Shown piece by piece: positions 1-6,771 of a stretch of DNA of 15,381 nt. The notes beneath the pieces are model-generated. The model made no database searches and was not told where the DNA came from. It saw nothing but the letters and a program-made list of their open reading frames with translations. The stretch is taken from assembly GCA_002420085.1 (NCBI GenBank), contig DIHI01000005.1, forward strand, positions 67,659 to 83,039, in the 5' to 3' direction. The translations under genes and the position numbers were made by a program. Source of the stretch: Lysobacterales bacterium UBA5700. GTDB taxonomy: Bacteria > Pseudomonadota > Gammaproteobacteria > Xanthomonadales > Xanthomonadaceae. Position 1 is the stretch's first letter; the number at the start of each line of letters is the position of its first letter.

Positions 1-981
1 CAGCTTGGCCACCGATGCCTCGGTGGTGAACCGACCACCGTTCTGCTGCGCCTGCTGTTTGGCCCAGGCGGCCCGCAAGGTCAGCAGGGTCGCGGCATCG
101 AGCCGGCACTTCATGTCGGCGATCTTGGCCTGGGTCATCTGGAAACTGCCGATCGGCTGCCCGAACGCCTTGCGATCGCGCACGTAGGACAGGGTCGCCT
201 CGTAGGCGGCACGGGCGACGCCGACCGCCTGGGCAGCGATGCCGATCCGACCGGCATCGAGCACGCCCATGGCATTGATGAAACCCTGGCCTTCCTCGCC
301 GATCCGATCCTCGACCGGAATCCGATAATCGACGAACTCGATCTCGCAGGTGGCCGAAGCCCGGATGCCGAGCTTGGGCTCGGTCTTGCCCCGATGAAAG
401 CCCTCGCGCTCGGTGTCGATGATGAAGGCGCTGATGCCCTTGGCACCCTTGCCCGGATCGGTGACCGCGAACAGCATGATGTACTTGGCGACCGGCCCCG
501 AGGTGATCCAACTCTTCTTGCCGTTGCACACGTAGTGCGTGCCATCGGCCGACAGCACCGCCCGCGTGCGCATCGCCACCGCATCCGAGCCCGACTGGGG
601 CTCGGTCAGGGCATAGGCCCCGATCGCCGCACCCGAGGCGATCGGCGTGACGTACTTCTGCTTCTGTGCCTCGCTGCCGAATTTCAGCAGACCGTTGCAG
701 TAGAGCGTGTTGTTGACCGACATGATGGTCGAATGGGCGCAGTCGGCGGCCGCGATCTCGATCATCGCCAGCACATAGCCGATCGCATCCAGACCGGCGC
801 CGCCATACTCGTGCGGCACCTCGATGCCCATCAGGCCGTTCTCGCCAAGCAGGCGGATGTTGTCGATCGGAAACTCGCCGCTGCGATCGAACGCCTCGGC
901 GCTCGGCGCGATCTTCTCTTGCGCGATCCTGCGGGCGATGTCCTGTATCGCCAGTTGCTCCTCGGTGAACTGAAAATCCAC
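1..981 (-). CDS. acyl-CoA dehydrogenase, short-chain type (3' end cut by window edge)
   Basis: FAD enzyme of fatty-acid or branched-chain acyl-CoA beta-oxidation; it makes the trans-2,3 double bond and passes electrons to electron-transfer flavoprotein in the cytoplasm. The 327 visible codons cover the N-terminal helical domain (about 1-115), the middle beta domain with the family signature ALTEPQSGSDA (about 124-134), and the start of the C-terminal helical domain with the RKAFGQPIGSFQ segment. The start is GTG at 981, chosen because GAGGAG (988-993 on this strand) lies 6 nt upstream and the protein begins VDFQFTEEQ, as is usual for the family. The catalytic glutamate normally lies near residue 365-370 and would fall beyond the window. 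Full length should be about 380 residues. Butyryl-, isobutyryl- and 2-methylbutyryl-CoA dehydrogenases look alike at this level, so the substrate is not assigned. Confidence 0.94.
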   Translation of the reverse strand, partial: MDFQFTEEQLAIQDIARRIAQEKIAPSAEAFDRSGEFPIDNIRLLGENGLMGIEVPHEYGGAGLDAIGYVLAMIEIAAADCAHSTIMSVNNTLYCNGLLKFGSEAQKQKYVTPIASGAAIGAYALTEPQSGSDAVAMRTRAVLSADGTHYVCNGKKSWITSGPVAKYIMLFAVTDPGKGAKGISAFIIDTEREGFHRGKTEPKLGIRASATCEIEFVDYRIPVEDRIGEEGQGFINAMGVLDAGRIGIAAQAVGVARAAYEATLSYVRDRKAFGQPIGSFQMTQAKIADMKCRLDAATLLTLRAAWAKQQAQQNGGRFTTEASVAKL

Positions 982-1012
982 GTTGCACTCCTCGAATCGA
1001 ACCAATCCGTCG

Positions 1013-1018
1013 ATTGTA
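1013..1018 (-). promoter_or_regulatory. candidate -10 box for acyl-CoA dehydrogenase gene
   Basis: On the minus strand TACAAT (5 of 6 to consensus) lies about 30 nt upstream of the GTG start, which would give a short leader containing the GAGGAG ribosome site. No good -35 hexamer stands 16-18 bp upstream, so this is weak evidence. Confidence 0.3.
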
Positions 1019-1140
1019 ACGGAGCCGGGTCGAGCCAGACATCGAAAACGATCCCCTCCGCACCGCAGCCGGCTCCGCCATCCAGCCTCACCCGCTGACC
1101 ACCGGTGGCAGACCAGTGACTGGAATTACTCGGTCCGGCC

Positions 1141-1160
1141 ATCGCATGCCATCGCATGCC
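1141..1160. repeat. two tandem copies of a 10-bp unit
   Basis: ATCGCATGCC occurs twice in a row, followed by a degenerate third start (ATCACGCGCC). It lies in the 209-bp gap between the RES toxin stop and the acyl-CoA dehydrogenase start. Two short palindromes stand beside it: CCACCGGTGG at 1099-1108 and CCAGT-G-ACTGG at 1113-1123. No T-run follows on either strand, so it is not an obvious intrinsic terminator. Confidence 0.55.
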
Positions 1161-1190
1161 ATCACGCGCCAGCGCGATCGCACCCGGCGG

Positions 1191-1880
1191 TCACGGCCGC
1201 GAGTAGGCTTCGCTGGCGACCACGATCTGGTCGATGCGACTGCCGTTCCAGCGGTAAATGTAGTGCTCGGACTGCCGACACGGTGCGATCAGGTCCGGGT
1301 AGAACAGCGCCACGCACTGACCACCGACCCGACGCACGCTGTCGTAGACGATGCCGTCGCTGCCGGCAGCGCGCAGTCGCTCGGCCAGCGCCTGACCTGC
1401 GGCATAACTGTCCGGGCGGTGCAGGTCGGGCCAGCCACCACGAACATCATGCAATCGGGCGCGGACATCGGCCAGATAGCAGCGCATTTGCAGATCGGTC
1501 GGCGGGTGTCCGGCATCGCGCAGAAAGCGTTCACGATGGAACACGGTCTCATCGATCGCGGTTGCTCGATCGCGGGTCGCGTAGTAGACCCCGAAGCGGC
1601 CATTGCCGAAACGCGAACCGTCCGGTCGAACATGGGTGAACGCGCTCATGATCGGCGTCGTGCCCGGTCCACTGATCCGGCGCTCGGGCGGCAGTCGGCG
1701 CAGATGACCGAGTTGCTCGCGCAGACGATCATTGGTCAGGCTTTCGAGGGCCATCACCGGCTCCAGATCAGCCGGATCGGCGACCGCATCGAACAGCCCG
1801 ACCGGCGGAAACCGCGATGGAACGATCCGGTACGACGGCCGCCAGACCACCGTGCTGAGCGTAATCTCCGCGTCGCTCAT
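1191..1880 (-). CDS. RES-domain toxin (NAD-consuming type) of a RES-Xre toxin-antitoxin pair
   Basis: 229-residue protein with a RES fold. RES toxins such as MbcT and ParT are relatives of ADP-ribosyltransferases; known members destroy NAD+ (phosphorolysis or hydrolysis) or modify Prs, arresting growth. Visible family landmarks are the N-terminal WRPSYRI arginines (14 and 18), FGVYYATRDRATAIDE with the candidate Glu111, GIVYDSVR with the candidate Ser181, and the usual ending HYIYRWNGSRIDQI. Those three residue classes give the family its name; the assignment of individual residues is by eye. The ATG overlaps the antitoxin stop as ATGA (1877-1880) and no good ribosome site precedes it, so translation is probably coupled. 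All landmarks are present, so the toxin looks intact. Which reaction it catalyses cannot be told from sequence alone. Confidence 0.9.
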   Translation of the reverse strand: MSDAEITLSTVVWRPSYRIVPSRFPPVGLFDAVADPADLEPVMALESLTNDRLREQLGHLRRLPPERRISGPGTTPIMSAFTHVRPDGSRFGNGRFGVYYATRDRATAIDETVFHRERFLRDAGHPPTDLQMRCYLADVRARLHDVRGGWPDLHRPDSYAAGQALAERLRAAGSDGIVYDSVRRVGGQCVALFYPDLIAPCRQSEHYIYRWNGSRIDQIVVASEAYSRP

Positions 1881-2344
1881 CCGCCGCGTTCACCGTCGAG
1901 GTACTGGCGCACCACGTACAGATCGGCCACCTGCCCCGCCAGCATCCGCGCCAGCGGCGGGTCGCCGGAAAAGATCGGTGCCGAATTGGCCCGGTGCAGC
2001 CAGCCATCGGCGTGGTCGGGATTGGGCAACAGTATCTGCAATGCCTTGTAGATGCCGAGCAGATAACTGAGACGTTCGACCAGATCGCGCGACACCGTAC
2101 CGACATCGCCCTGCTTCCAGCGGAAGTAGGTGCTGCGGGCCGGCGCCCCGAGCAGCACCCGGCATTGCTCGTTGTCCAGCCGCCAGCGCTCGGCGATCCG
2201 GAAGAAGGTGCGCAGGCCGGGTTCGACCAGATCGCGGTGATCGCGCTCGGCACCAGGCAGCGCGACCCCGCCCGCCGATCGGGCCGACCCGGAGGCCCCG
2301 GTGGACCGTGTTGTGGCAGCAGCGCTAGTCTCTTTACGGACCAT
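1877..2344 (-). CDS. Xre/MbcA/ParS-type antitoxin (DUF2384 toxin-binding domain)
   Basis: 155-residue cognate antitoxin of the RES toxin: binds and blocks it, and normally represses its own operon. Residues 1-40 are a low-complexity Ser/Ala/Gly/Thr tail; about 45-80 form the Xre-like helical region (RIAERWRLDNEQCRVLLG then STYFRWKQGD); about 93-150 form the MbcA/ParS C-terminal toxin-binding domain, ending FSGDPPLARMLAG and VVRQYLDGERGG. I chose ATG 2344 over an in-frame TTG at 2404, because the promoter and inverted repeat (2351-2379) would otherwise lie inside the coding sequence. With that promoter, transcription would begin at or next to the ATG, giving a leaderless message. The antitoxin-first order and 4-nt overlap with the toxin are typical of RES-Xre pairs. 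Confidence 0.88.
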   Translation of the reverse strand: MVRKETSAAATTRSTGASGSARSAGGVALPGAERDHRDLVEPGLRTFFRIAERWRLDNEQCRVLLGAPARSTYFRWKQGDVGTVSRDLVERLSYLLGIYKALQILLPNPDHADGWLHRANSAPIFSGDPPLARMLAGQVADLYVVRQYLDGERGG

Positions 2345-2350
2345 ATTCGG

Positions 2351-2379
2351 ATAATAGTCCTTTTTTGGACTCGTGACAA
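2351..2379 (-). promoter_or_regulatory. sigma-70 promoter of the RES-Xre operon, probably leaderless
   Basis: On the minus strand the -35 box is TTGTCA (2379-2374, 5 of 6) and the -10 box is TATTAT (2356-2351, 5 of 6), with an exact 17-bp spacer. The antitoxin ATG begins 6 nt after the -10 box, at 2344, which is where the transcription start is expected. There is no room for a ribosome-binding site. It lies in the 64-bp gap between the NERD gene and the antitoxin. Confidence 0.75.
2356..2371. promoter_or_regulatory. inverted-repeat operator candidate in the RES-Xre promoter
   Basis: Perfect inverted repeat AGTCC-N6-GGACT whose centre is a run of six T (plus strand). It fills most of the spacer between the -35 and -10 boxes and overlaps the first base of the -10 box. 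Binding here would occlude RNA polymerase, matching the usual autorepression by Xre-type antitoxins. The role is inferred from position and symmetry. Confidence 0.55.
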
Positions 2380-2408
2380 GCCACATGCCCGAGCGATCGG
2401 ACAATGCC

Positions 2409-3323
2409 TCAGTCGCCGTGCTTCCAAGGCACGACCTGCGGATAACGCTTCATGATGGCGTTGGCGATGCGCCGACGCTTGGGCTGGTCCAAGACAGGTC
2501 CGAAGCGGTCCCATAGCATCAGCCCTGGATGGCGCAAATTGCGCACCCAGACATCGGGCGATTTCATCTCCTTCACCGGTTCCACGCACCAACCCGGCAG
2601 GGACAGCACCGCGACCACCGGCACCGATTCTCCGAGTTCACTGGCCAGATAGCGCTGCAACCAGCGCGCCTGTGCCCTCACCTGCTCGATCGGTCGGGTT
2701 TCGCTGTGCTCGGGAAATTTCAGCCGGACACCGTCGTAGATCACCCGTGCCGAGTCCTTTCCACCGTGCGGCGGCTTGCGGCGCGATTTGGTTTCCACCG
2801 CAAACACCGCATGCGGCCCGATCACCACATGGTCGATGTTGAAATCCCGTCCATTCTCGCGGGCCGGCACGTCGTGAAACACCATGCAGCCACGCGGGAT
2901 GAGGCGCTGCAACTGCTGGGCGGTGGCGAGTTCGGCGTACAGCCCTTCACGATAGCGACGACGACGGATCGCCGCCCGAACCAACAGCACAGCAAAGTAC
3001 ACCAACACAATGACGGTGGCCAACACCAAGAGCGCATCGCCCAGCCCGAACTGCACCGTCGTCCAGTCGAGACCGCGCAGCCGATCCAGCAACCAGATCA
3101 GCGCGGTCAGCAGCGGAATGACGAAGAGCATGGCCGTGTTGCCCATCATGTCGCGCGCCTCGGCATCGAGCCGCTGCCGCAATCGCTGTCCGGGCAAGTG
3201 GACCAGTCGCATTTCAATCGGATGCCGGTGCTTGCGAACCAGCACATCCCGCCCGAGCCACACCACGAACACCACCAGTGCCACCGGCGCCAGCATCAGC
3301 AGCACCGGAATCAATACGATCAT
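2409..3323 (-). CDS. membrane-anchored NERD-domain (nuclease-related) protein, coupled to the Type IIL enzyme
   Basis: 304-residue protein with three predicted hydrophobic segments (about 1-24, 61-80, 97-118) followed by basic RRRRYR and a cytoplasmic NERD domain (about 125-240). NERD domains resemble PD-(D/E)xK nucleases. The visible core is Glu131 in GLYAELATAQQL, then FNIDHVVIGP with Asp164, then VFAVETKS with Glu177-x-Lys179. The start is ATG 3323: GGAGG (3329-3333) lies 5 nt upstream inside the end of the restriction-modification gene, and the ATG overlaps that gene's stop as ATGA. Translational coupling implies made-to-measure co-expression. NERD proteins occur in defence islands, but the function of this one is unknown; nuclease activity is inferred from the conserved D/ExK core. 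The C-terminal part (about 240-304) I do not recognise. Confidence 0.88.
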   Translation of the reverse strand: MIVLIPVLLMLAPVALVVFVVWLGRDVLVRKHRHPIEMRLVHLPGQRLRQRLDAEARDMMGNTAMLFVIPLLTALIWLLDRLRGLDWTTVQFGLGDALLVLATVIVLVYFAVLLVRAAIRRRRYREGLYAELATAQQLQRLIPRGCMVFHDVPARENGRDFNIDHVVIGPHAVFAVETKSRRKPPHGGKDSARVIYDGVRLKFPEHSETRPIEQVRAQARWLQRYLASELGESVPVVAVLSLPGWCVEPVKEMKSPDVWVRNLRHPGLMLWDRFGPVLDQPKRRRIANAIMKRYPQVVPWKHGD

Positions 3324-6211
3324 GACCGCCTCCGCGTGCGCACACCGCGCTTCGGGTACACGGGTTCGGCCGGCAGCAGCGAAGTGAGCGCCTGATAACG
3401 CTGGAACAGAACGGCGACCCGCTCGGCATCGGTCCGGCCCTTGAAGCCGTAGCTGGCATCGACCGCGCGATCCAGTTGCTGATGCGCCTTGACCAGGGCT
3501 GGCGGCATGGTCAAGGGGTCGTACAGATCGGCCAGCGAACTGTCGGGGAAGGCGGCACGGGCGTCGAGCACGGCCTGTGCGGCGGTTTCGACGGCGGCGC
3601 GCCGGGTGTCGTTGGCTGGGTTGGGCCAGGGGTAGTTGTTGTAGACGATGTCTTTGGAATAGCGGAAATCGCTCTTCAAGCGGCCACACACCGCACGCAC
3701 CCAGGCCATGTGCATGGTCGAATGCAGGATGCCGAAATGATAGGGCGTGGCATGCGGTGCGATCTTGACCAGATTGCTGGCCAGTGTGTCCGGCCCGAGA
3801 TAGCCGATCGGAATCCACTGACGTCGTTCGGAAGATACCTCGGGAATCACCAGAAAATTGCCCTCCGGAATGTTCTCGACATGGAAGCGCGTCGGGGTCG
3901 CCGCCAAAGCACGGGTCGGAGCGCTCTTGCTGGCCAGCCGCAGTCGGCGCACCGCCTCCACTCGCTTCATGCACTCGGGCATCCGGCGCAGATGGTCCGG
4001 TGGGCAATCGCCCAACCACAGACACCAGCGCTGATAGCCGTTGAGAAACTCGTCGGCACCGATCCAGCGCCGAAACCAGGGTGCCGCCTGTGGCTCGATG
4101 GCCAGGAAGGCGGCCTTCTCCTCATCGTTGAACAGGTAGTGGCCACCGTCGATCGGCTTGTTTCCAATGCCGATGGTTGGCGCGTCCGGACAGAGCGGCA
4201 GTCGGCGACTGGTCAGCACCAGATCCGGCCCATCGACCAGATAGGGATTGATGTTGTTGACGACCAGCGCGTGCGGCTCGCCCTTGATGTGCTCATAGTC
4301 GTAGATCACCGGCGTCGCTGCCGGCTGCGCACCAAAGCCGATGATCACGCAATGCACGGCGGCCTTGCCTCGGCCTTCGTTGTTCCACTGGAACGTGCGA
4401 TGGGCGAACCGGATGCACATGCCGTGACGCCACAGCAGCGGCCACAGGATGCCCGGCTGCTCGCCCTGGGTGATCGAATTGGTGGACACGAAGGCGCAGC
4501 GGATGTGGCTGCCCTCGCCTTTCCCGAAGGCATCGGAGACAGCGTCCGCCCGCTGATGCGTGTCATCGCCTGGCGTCGCGCTCTCTGCCCTGCCCTTCTC
4601 GCGCGTGGCAGCCACGGCCTGCCCCTGATGCGGCTTGATCAGTTCCGCCGCCTTGAGATACCAGCCGGTCACGTAGTCGAGCACACCAGCACCCTGGGTG
4701 CCGGGCGGAACCAGGGCCAGCAACTCGTCACGCTGGCCGGCACTCATCATCTTCGAGCCCACGAACGGCGGATTGCCGAGGATGAAGCTCAACCGCTCGG
4801 GATCGATCAGCGCGCGCCAGTCCATGGTCAGGGCATTGCCGTGGACGATGCTGGGCGCGGTGGTCAGTGGCAGGCGGGCGTAATACTGACCGAACTCGGC
4901 GCTGACCTGCTGGTTCATCTGGTGGTCGGTCAGCCACAACGCCACCTGGGCGATCTGGGCCGGAAATTCCTCGATCTCGATGCCATGGCATTGATCCACG
5001 TTCACCTGCACCAGACCAAAGATATCGAGAAACCGGCTGTGGCTGTCGCGCACGATGCGCACGATGTCGAGTTCCAGCCGGCGCAGTTCGCGGTAGGCGA
5101 CCACCAGAAAGTTGCCGCAGCCACAGGCCGGGTCGAGGAAGGTCAGCGTGCGCAGCTTCTTCTGCAACTCGAACAGCTTGTTGTGATTGCCCTTGCAGCG
5201 CTCGAACTCGGCGCGCAGGGCATGAAGGAACAGCGGCTCGATCAGCTTGAGGATGTTCTGCTCACTGGTGTAGTGGGCGCCCAGATTGCGGCGAGCGATG
5301 GGATTCATGATCGACTGGAACAGGCCGCCGAAGATCGCCGGGCTGATCCGGCCCCAGTCGAGCGCGCAGGCGTCGAGCAGATCTTCACGCATGACGGTAT
5401 CGAAGGCCGGAATCGGCAACCGCTCGGCAAACAGCCGGCCGTTGACGTAGGGAAACGCCAGTAACACCTCATCGCGCGATTTCAGCCGTCGCTCGGGCGG
5501 CGTGTCGAGCACCTGGAACAATTCGATCAGTCGCGCACCGAGGTCGCTGCCATCCTCGCGGGTGGCGCTCTCGACCCACTCGCGAAAGCTCTGCGGCGGA
5601 AAGATCGCGGTGTCGTCGGCGAACAGGCAGAACAACAGCCGCACCAGCAACAGTTCCAGCGGGTGGCCGTCGTAACCAGCCGCCTTGAGTCGATCGTGCA
5701 ACCGGCCCATGCGCTCGGCGGCCTTGAGGTTGACCGGGTCTTGCTCGCGCAAGGCATGGCTCTCGTAGCCGGCGATGAAGCCGAACAGGCGCACCTGACG
5801 GTGCAGATCGGCGATCGGGAACTGCCAGTGCTGGTCGAGTTCGAGGTCGTACAGCCGCAGGCGGGCGAAGTCCGACACCAGCACGTAGCGCGGCAGGTCG
5901 CGCTCGGGGATACCGGGGAAGTAGTCGATCGCCTGGGCATAGGCGCGGTCGAGATCGGCACCGCGCGACTTGTGCTCGACCAGCAACTGCCCCTTCCAGA
6001 ACAGATCGATGAAACCGGTGGCGGTGCGGCCACCATCGGCGCGGCGGCGCACCGGCGCCTCGAACGCCGCCACCCGGCGCCGACTGATGCCGAACACTTC
6101 AAAGAACTCGTTCCAGAACGTCTGGGCACCAGCTCGCTCGGCCACCTCGGTGCTCCAGTCGCGCGAGAAGCGCAACGCACGATCGCGAATTTCGTTCCAG
6201 GACAAGGGCAT
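3320..6211 (-). CDS. Type IIL (MmeI-like) restriction-modification enzyme, single chain
   Basis: 963-residue enzyme that should both cut DNA and methylate adenine using S-adenosylmethionine. The N-terminal PD-ExK nuclease has Asp69-x9-Glu79-x-Lys81 (GFIDLF then VEHKS), the same spacing and nearly the same numbering as in MmeI. A helical spacer runs to about 300. The methyltransferase carries GAHYTSE (311-317), motif I FLDPACGCGNF (358-368), IEIEEFPAQIAQ (411-422) and motif IV NPPF (480-483). A target-recognition region and C-terminal helices follow, including YLGPDTLASNLVKIAPHATPYH in two parts near 804-824. The start ATG 6211 gives the family N-terminus MPLSWNEIRDRAL; the ribosome site is weak. 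Odd point: an extra hydrophilic stretch of about 40 residues at 530-568. All catalytic motifs are intact. Recognition sequence not predicted. Stop overlaps the NERD start. Confidence 0.94.
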   Translation of the reverse strand: MPLSWNEIRDRALRFSRDWSTEVAERAGAQTFWNEFFEVFGISRRRVAAFEAPVRRRADGGRTATGFIDLFWKGQLLVEHKSRGADLDRAYAQAIDYFPGIPERDLPRYVLVSDFARLRLYDLELDQHWQFPIADLHRQVRLFGFIAGYESHALREQDPVNLKAAERMGRLHDRLKAAGYDGHPLELLLVRLLFCLFADDTAIFPPQSFREWVESATREDGSDLGARLIELFQVLDTPPERRLKSRDEVLLAFPYVNGRLFAERLPIPAFDTVMREDLLDACALDWGRISPAIFGGLFQSIMNPIARRNLGAHYTSEQNILKLIEPLFLHALRAEFERCKGNHNKLFELQKKLRTLTFLDPACGCGNFLVVAYRELRRLELDIVRIVRDSHSRFLDIFGLVQVNVDQCHGIEIEEFPAQIAQVALWLTDHQMNQQVSAEFGQYYARLPLTTAPSIVHGNALTMDWRALIDPERLSFILGNPPFVGSKMMSAGQRDELLALVPPGTQGAGVLDYVTGWYLKAAELIKPHQGQAVAATREKGRAESATPGDDTHQRADAVSDAFGKGEGSHIRCAFVSTNSITQGEQPGILWPLLWRHGMCIRFAHRTFQWNNEGRGKAAVHCVIIGFGAQPAATPVIYDYEHIKGEPHALVVNNINPYLVDGPDLVLTSRRLPLCPDAPTIGIGNKPIDGGHYLFNDEEKAAFLAIEPQAAPWFRRWIGADEFLNGYQRWCLWLGDCPPDHLRRMPECMKRVEAVRRLRLASKSAPTRALAATPTRFHVENIPEGNFLVIPEVSSERRQWIPIGYLGPDTLASNLVKIAPHATPYHFGILHSTMHMAWVRAVCGRLKSDFRYSKDIVYNNYPWPNPANDTRRAAVETAAQAVLDARAAFPDSSLADLYDPLTMPPALVKAHQQLDRAVDASYGFKGRTDAERVAVLFQRYQALTSLLPAEPVYPKRGVRTRRRS
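3329..3333 (-). promoter_or_regulatory. ribosome-binding site deciding the NERD gene start
   Basis: GGAGG on the minus strand, 5 nt before ATG 3323 and inside the last codons of the upstream Type IIL gene. It rules out longer readings of this frame, which would run backwards across the restriction-modification gene. Confidence 0.7.
4508..4624 (-). other. in-frame extra segment inside the methyltransferase domain
   Basis: Codons 530-568 of the Type IIL enzyme read as a Gly/Ala/Asp/Glu/Lys-rich, probably disordered stretch (around GRAESATPGDDTHQR and FGKGEGSH). It sits between the segment following motif IV (DYVTGWYLKAAELIK) and the conserved strand CAFVSTNSITQGEQ. In MmeI relatives as I remember them these two are joined by only a few residues. 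Boundaries are approximate and the comparison is from memory. Confidence 0.5.
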
Positions 6212-6331
6212 CGCTGAATTCCATCGGGTTGCTATCGGGACCGATCGGCAAGCATACGACAACCGCCAGTGACGGCTGACGCAACCCCACCTAAGTGATA
6301 AAAATTTCTTTTGCCACAATGACTTCCAGCC

Positions 6332-6378
6332 TTTGTCGAGTGAGTACCCCGGGGCAGGGTCGTGCCGTTATCGACAAA
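6332..6378. repeat. 8-bp inverted repeat flanking 31 bp, one arm on the -35 box
   Basis: TTTGTCGA at 6332-6339 and its exact complement TCGACAAA at 6371-6378. The second arm contains the candidate -35 hexamer TCGACA. It may be a pair of operator half-sites for regulation of the fibre operon; 8 bp could also be chance. Confidence 0.35.
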
Positions 6379-6398
6379 AACAGCAATCGTGATATAAA
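6371..6398 (+). promoter_or_regulatory. extended -10 sigma-70 promoter candidate for the DUF4402/chaperone/usher operon
   Basis: -35 TCGACA (6371-6376, 5 of 6), 16-bp spacer, -10 TATAAA (6393-6398, 5 of 6) preceded by TGA, the extended -10 motif. Transcription from about 6405 would give a leader of about 367 nt before the first fibre subunit. No better promoter was seen nearer to the gene. Confidence 0.55.
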
Positions 6399-6702
6399 TC
6401 TCAAATTTTTATTCCCAGTTGAAAAGACCTGTTTTTATCACCCCGATCTGTGCGAGATTGGCTACCCACGCACCAGCAACACCGACAGGCTCAGCCCTGA
6501 ACATGAGTCATCAGCACGATGGAAAGCGAAGGCATGACATGCGCACGCACATGCGATCAGACCAGTCATTGCAAGACGCGCCTGCACTGGGTAGCAGCGG
6601 GCTGTCAAGGTGAGAATCAGTCACGCCAGAGGGCGTCATTGAAAGCATTCAAGACCGGTCGGTCTCACCATCACCGACACTCGATACGAACCAGATCGCA
6701 GC

Positions 6703-6727
6703 ATGGGTGAAAAGGAACCGCACCCAT
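6703..6727 (+). promoter_or_regulatory. leader hairpin upstream of the first subunit gene
   Basis: ATGGGTG and CACCCAT form a perfect 7-bp stem around an 11-nt loop containing AAGGA. It ends 30 nt before the real ribosome site AGGAGA (6758-6763). A role in mRNA stability or translation is possible but unproven. Confidence 0.3.
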
Positions 6728-6771
6728 ATCATCGCAGGACGCGCCTTACACTATCTCAGGAGACAAAAAAT

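Larger units (their letters stand above)
6212..6771. other. 560-bp spacer without a convincing gene
   Basis: This lies between the divergently transcribed Type IIL gene and the DUF4402 operon. It is clearly AT-richer than its surroundings at about 6295-6440. Small frames on both strands have no family resemblance, no ribosome sites and poor codon usage. What it does hold is an extended -10 promoter candidate (6371-6398), an inverted repeat with one arm on the -35 box (6332-6378) and a hairpin just before the pilin ribosome site (6703-6727). I could not place a convincing minus-strand promoter for the Type IIL gene. Confidence 0.6.

Noticed and set aside
1116..2051. Plus-strand open frame opposite the RES toxin and antitoxin
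   Set aside because: No family resemblance. The minus strand holds a clear RES domain and an MbcA/ParS-like domain joined by ATGA.
2409..4025. Longer reading of the NERD frame, starting at 4025
   Set aside because: The first ~235 residues would overlap the Type IIL gene out of frame and are Arg/Ser-rich. The internal ATG 3323 has GGAGG and begins a natural membrane segment.
4508..4624. Extra segment as a complete mobile element or intein
   Set aside because: It is about 117 bp, too short for either, with no terminal inverted repeats, target duplication or intein motifs visible.
3476..5464. Long open frame (about 660 codons) on the plus strand opposite the Type IIL gene
   Set aside because: It is a GC-rich antisense shadow: no recognisable domain, His/Arg/Gln-rich composition, and the opposite strand carries intact catalytic motifs of a known enzyme.
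6419..6710. Short plus-strand frames in the spacer before the pilin gene
   Set aside because: No ribosome site, no signal peptide or other motif, and they overlap one another in different frames. A leader peptide cannot be excluded but nothing supports one.
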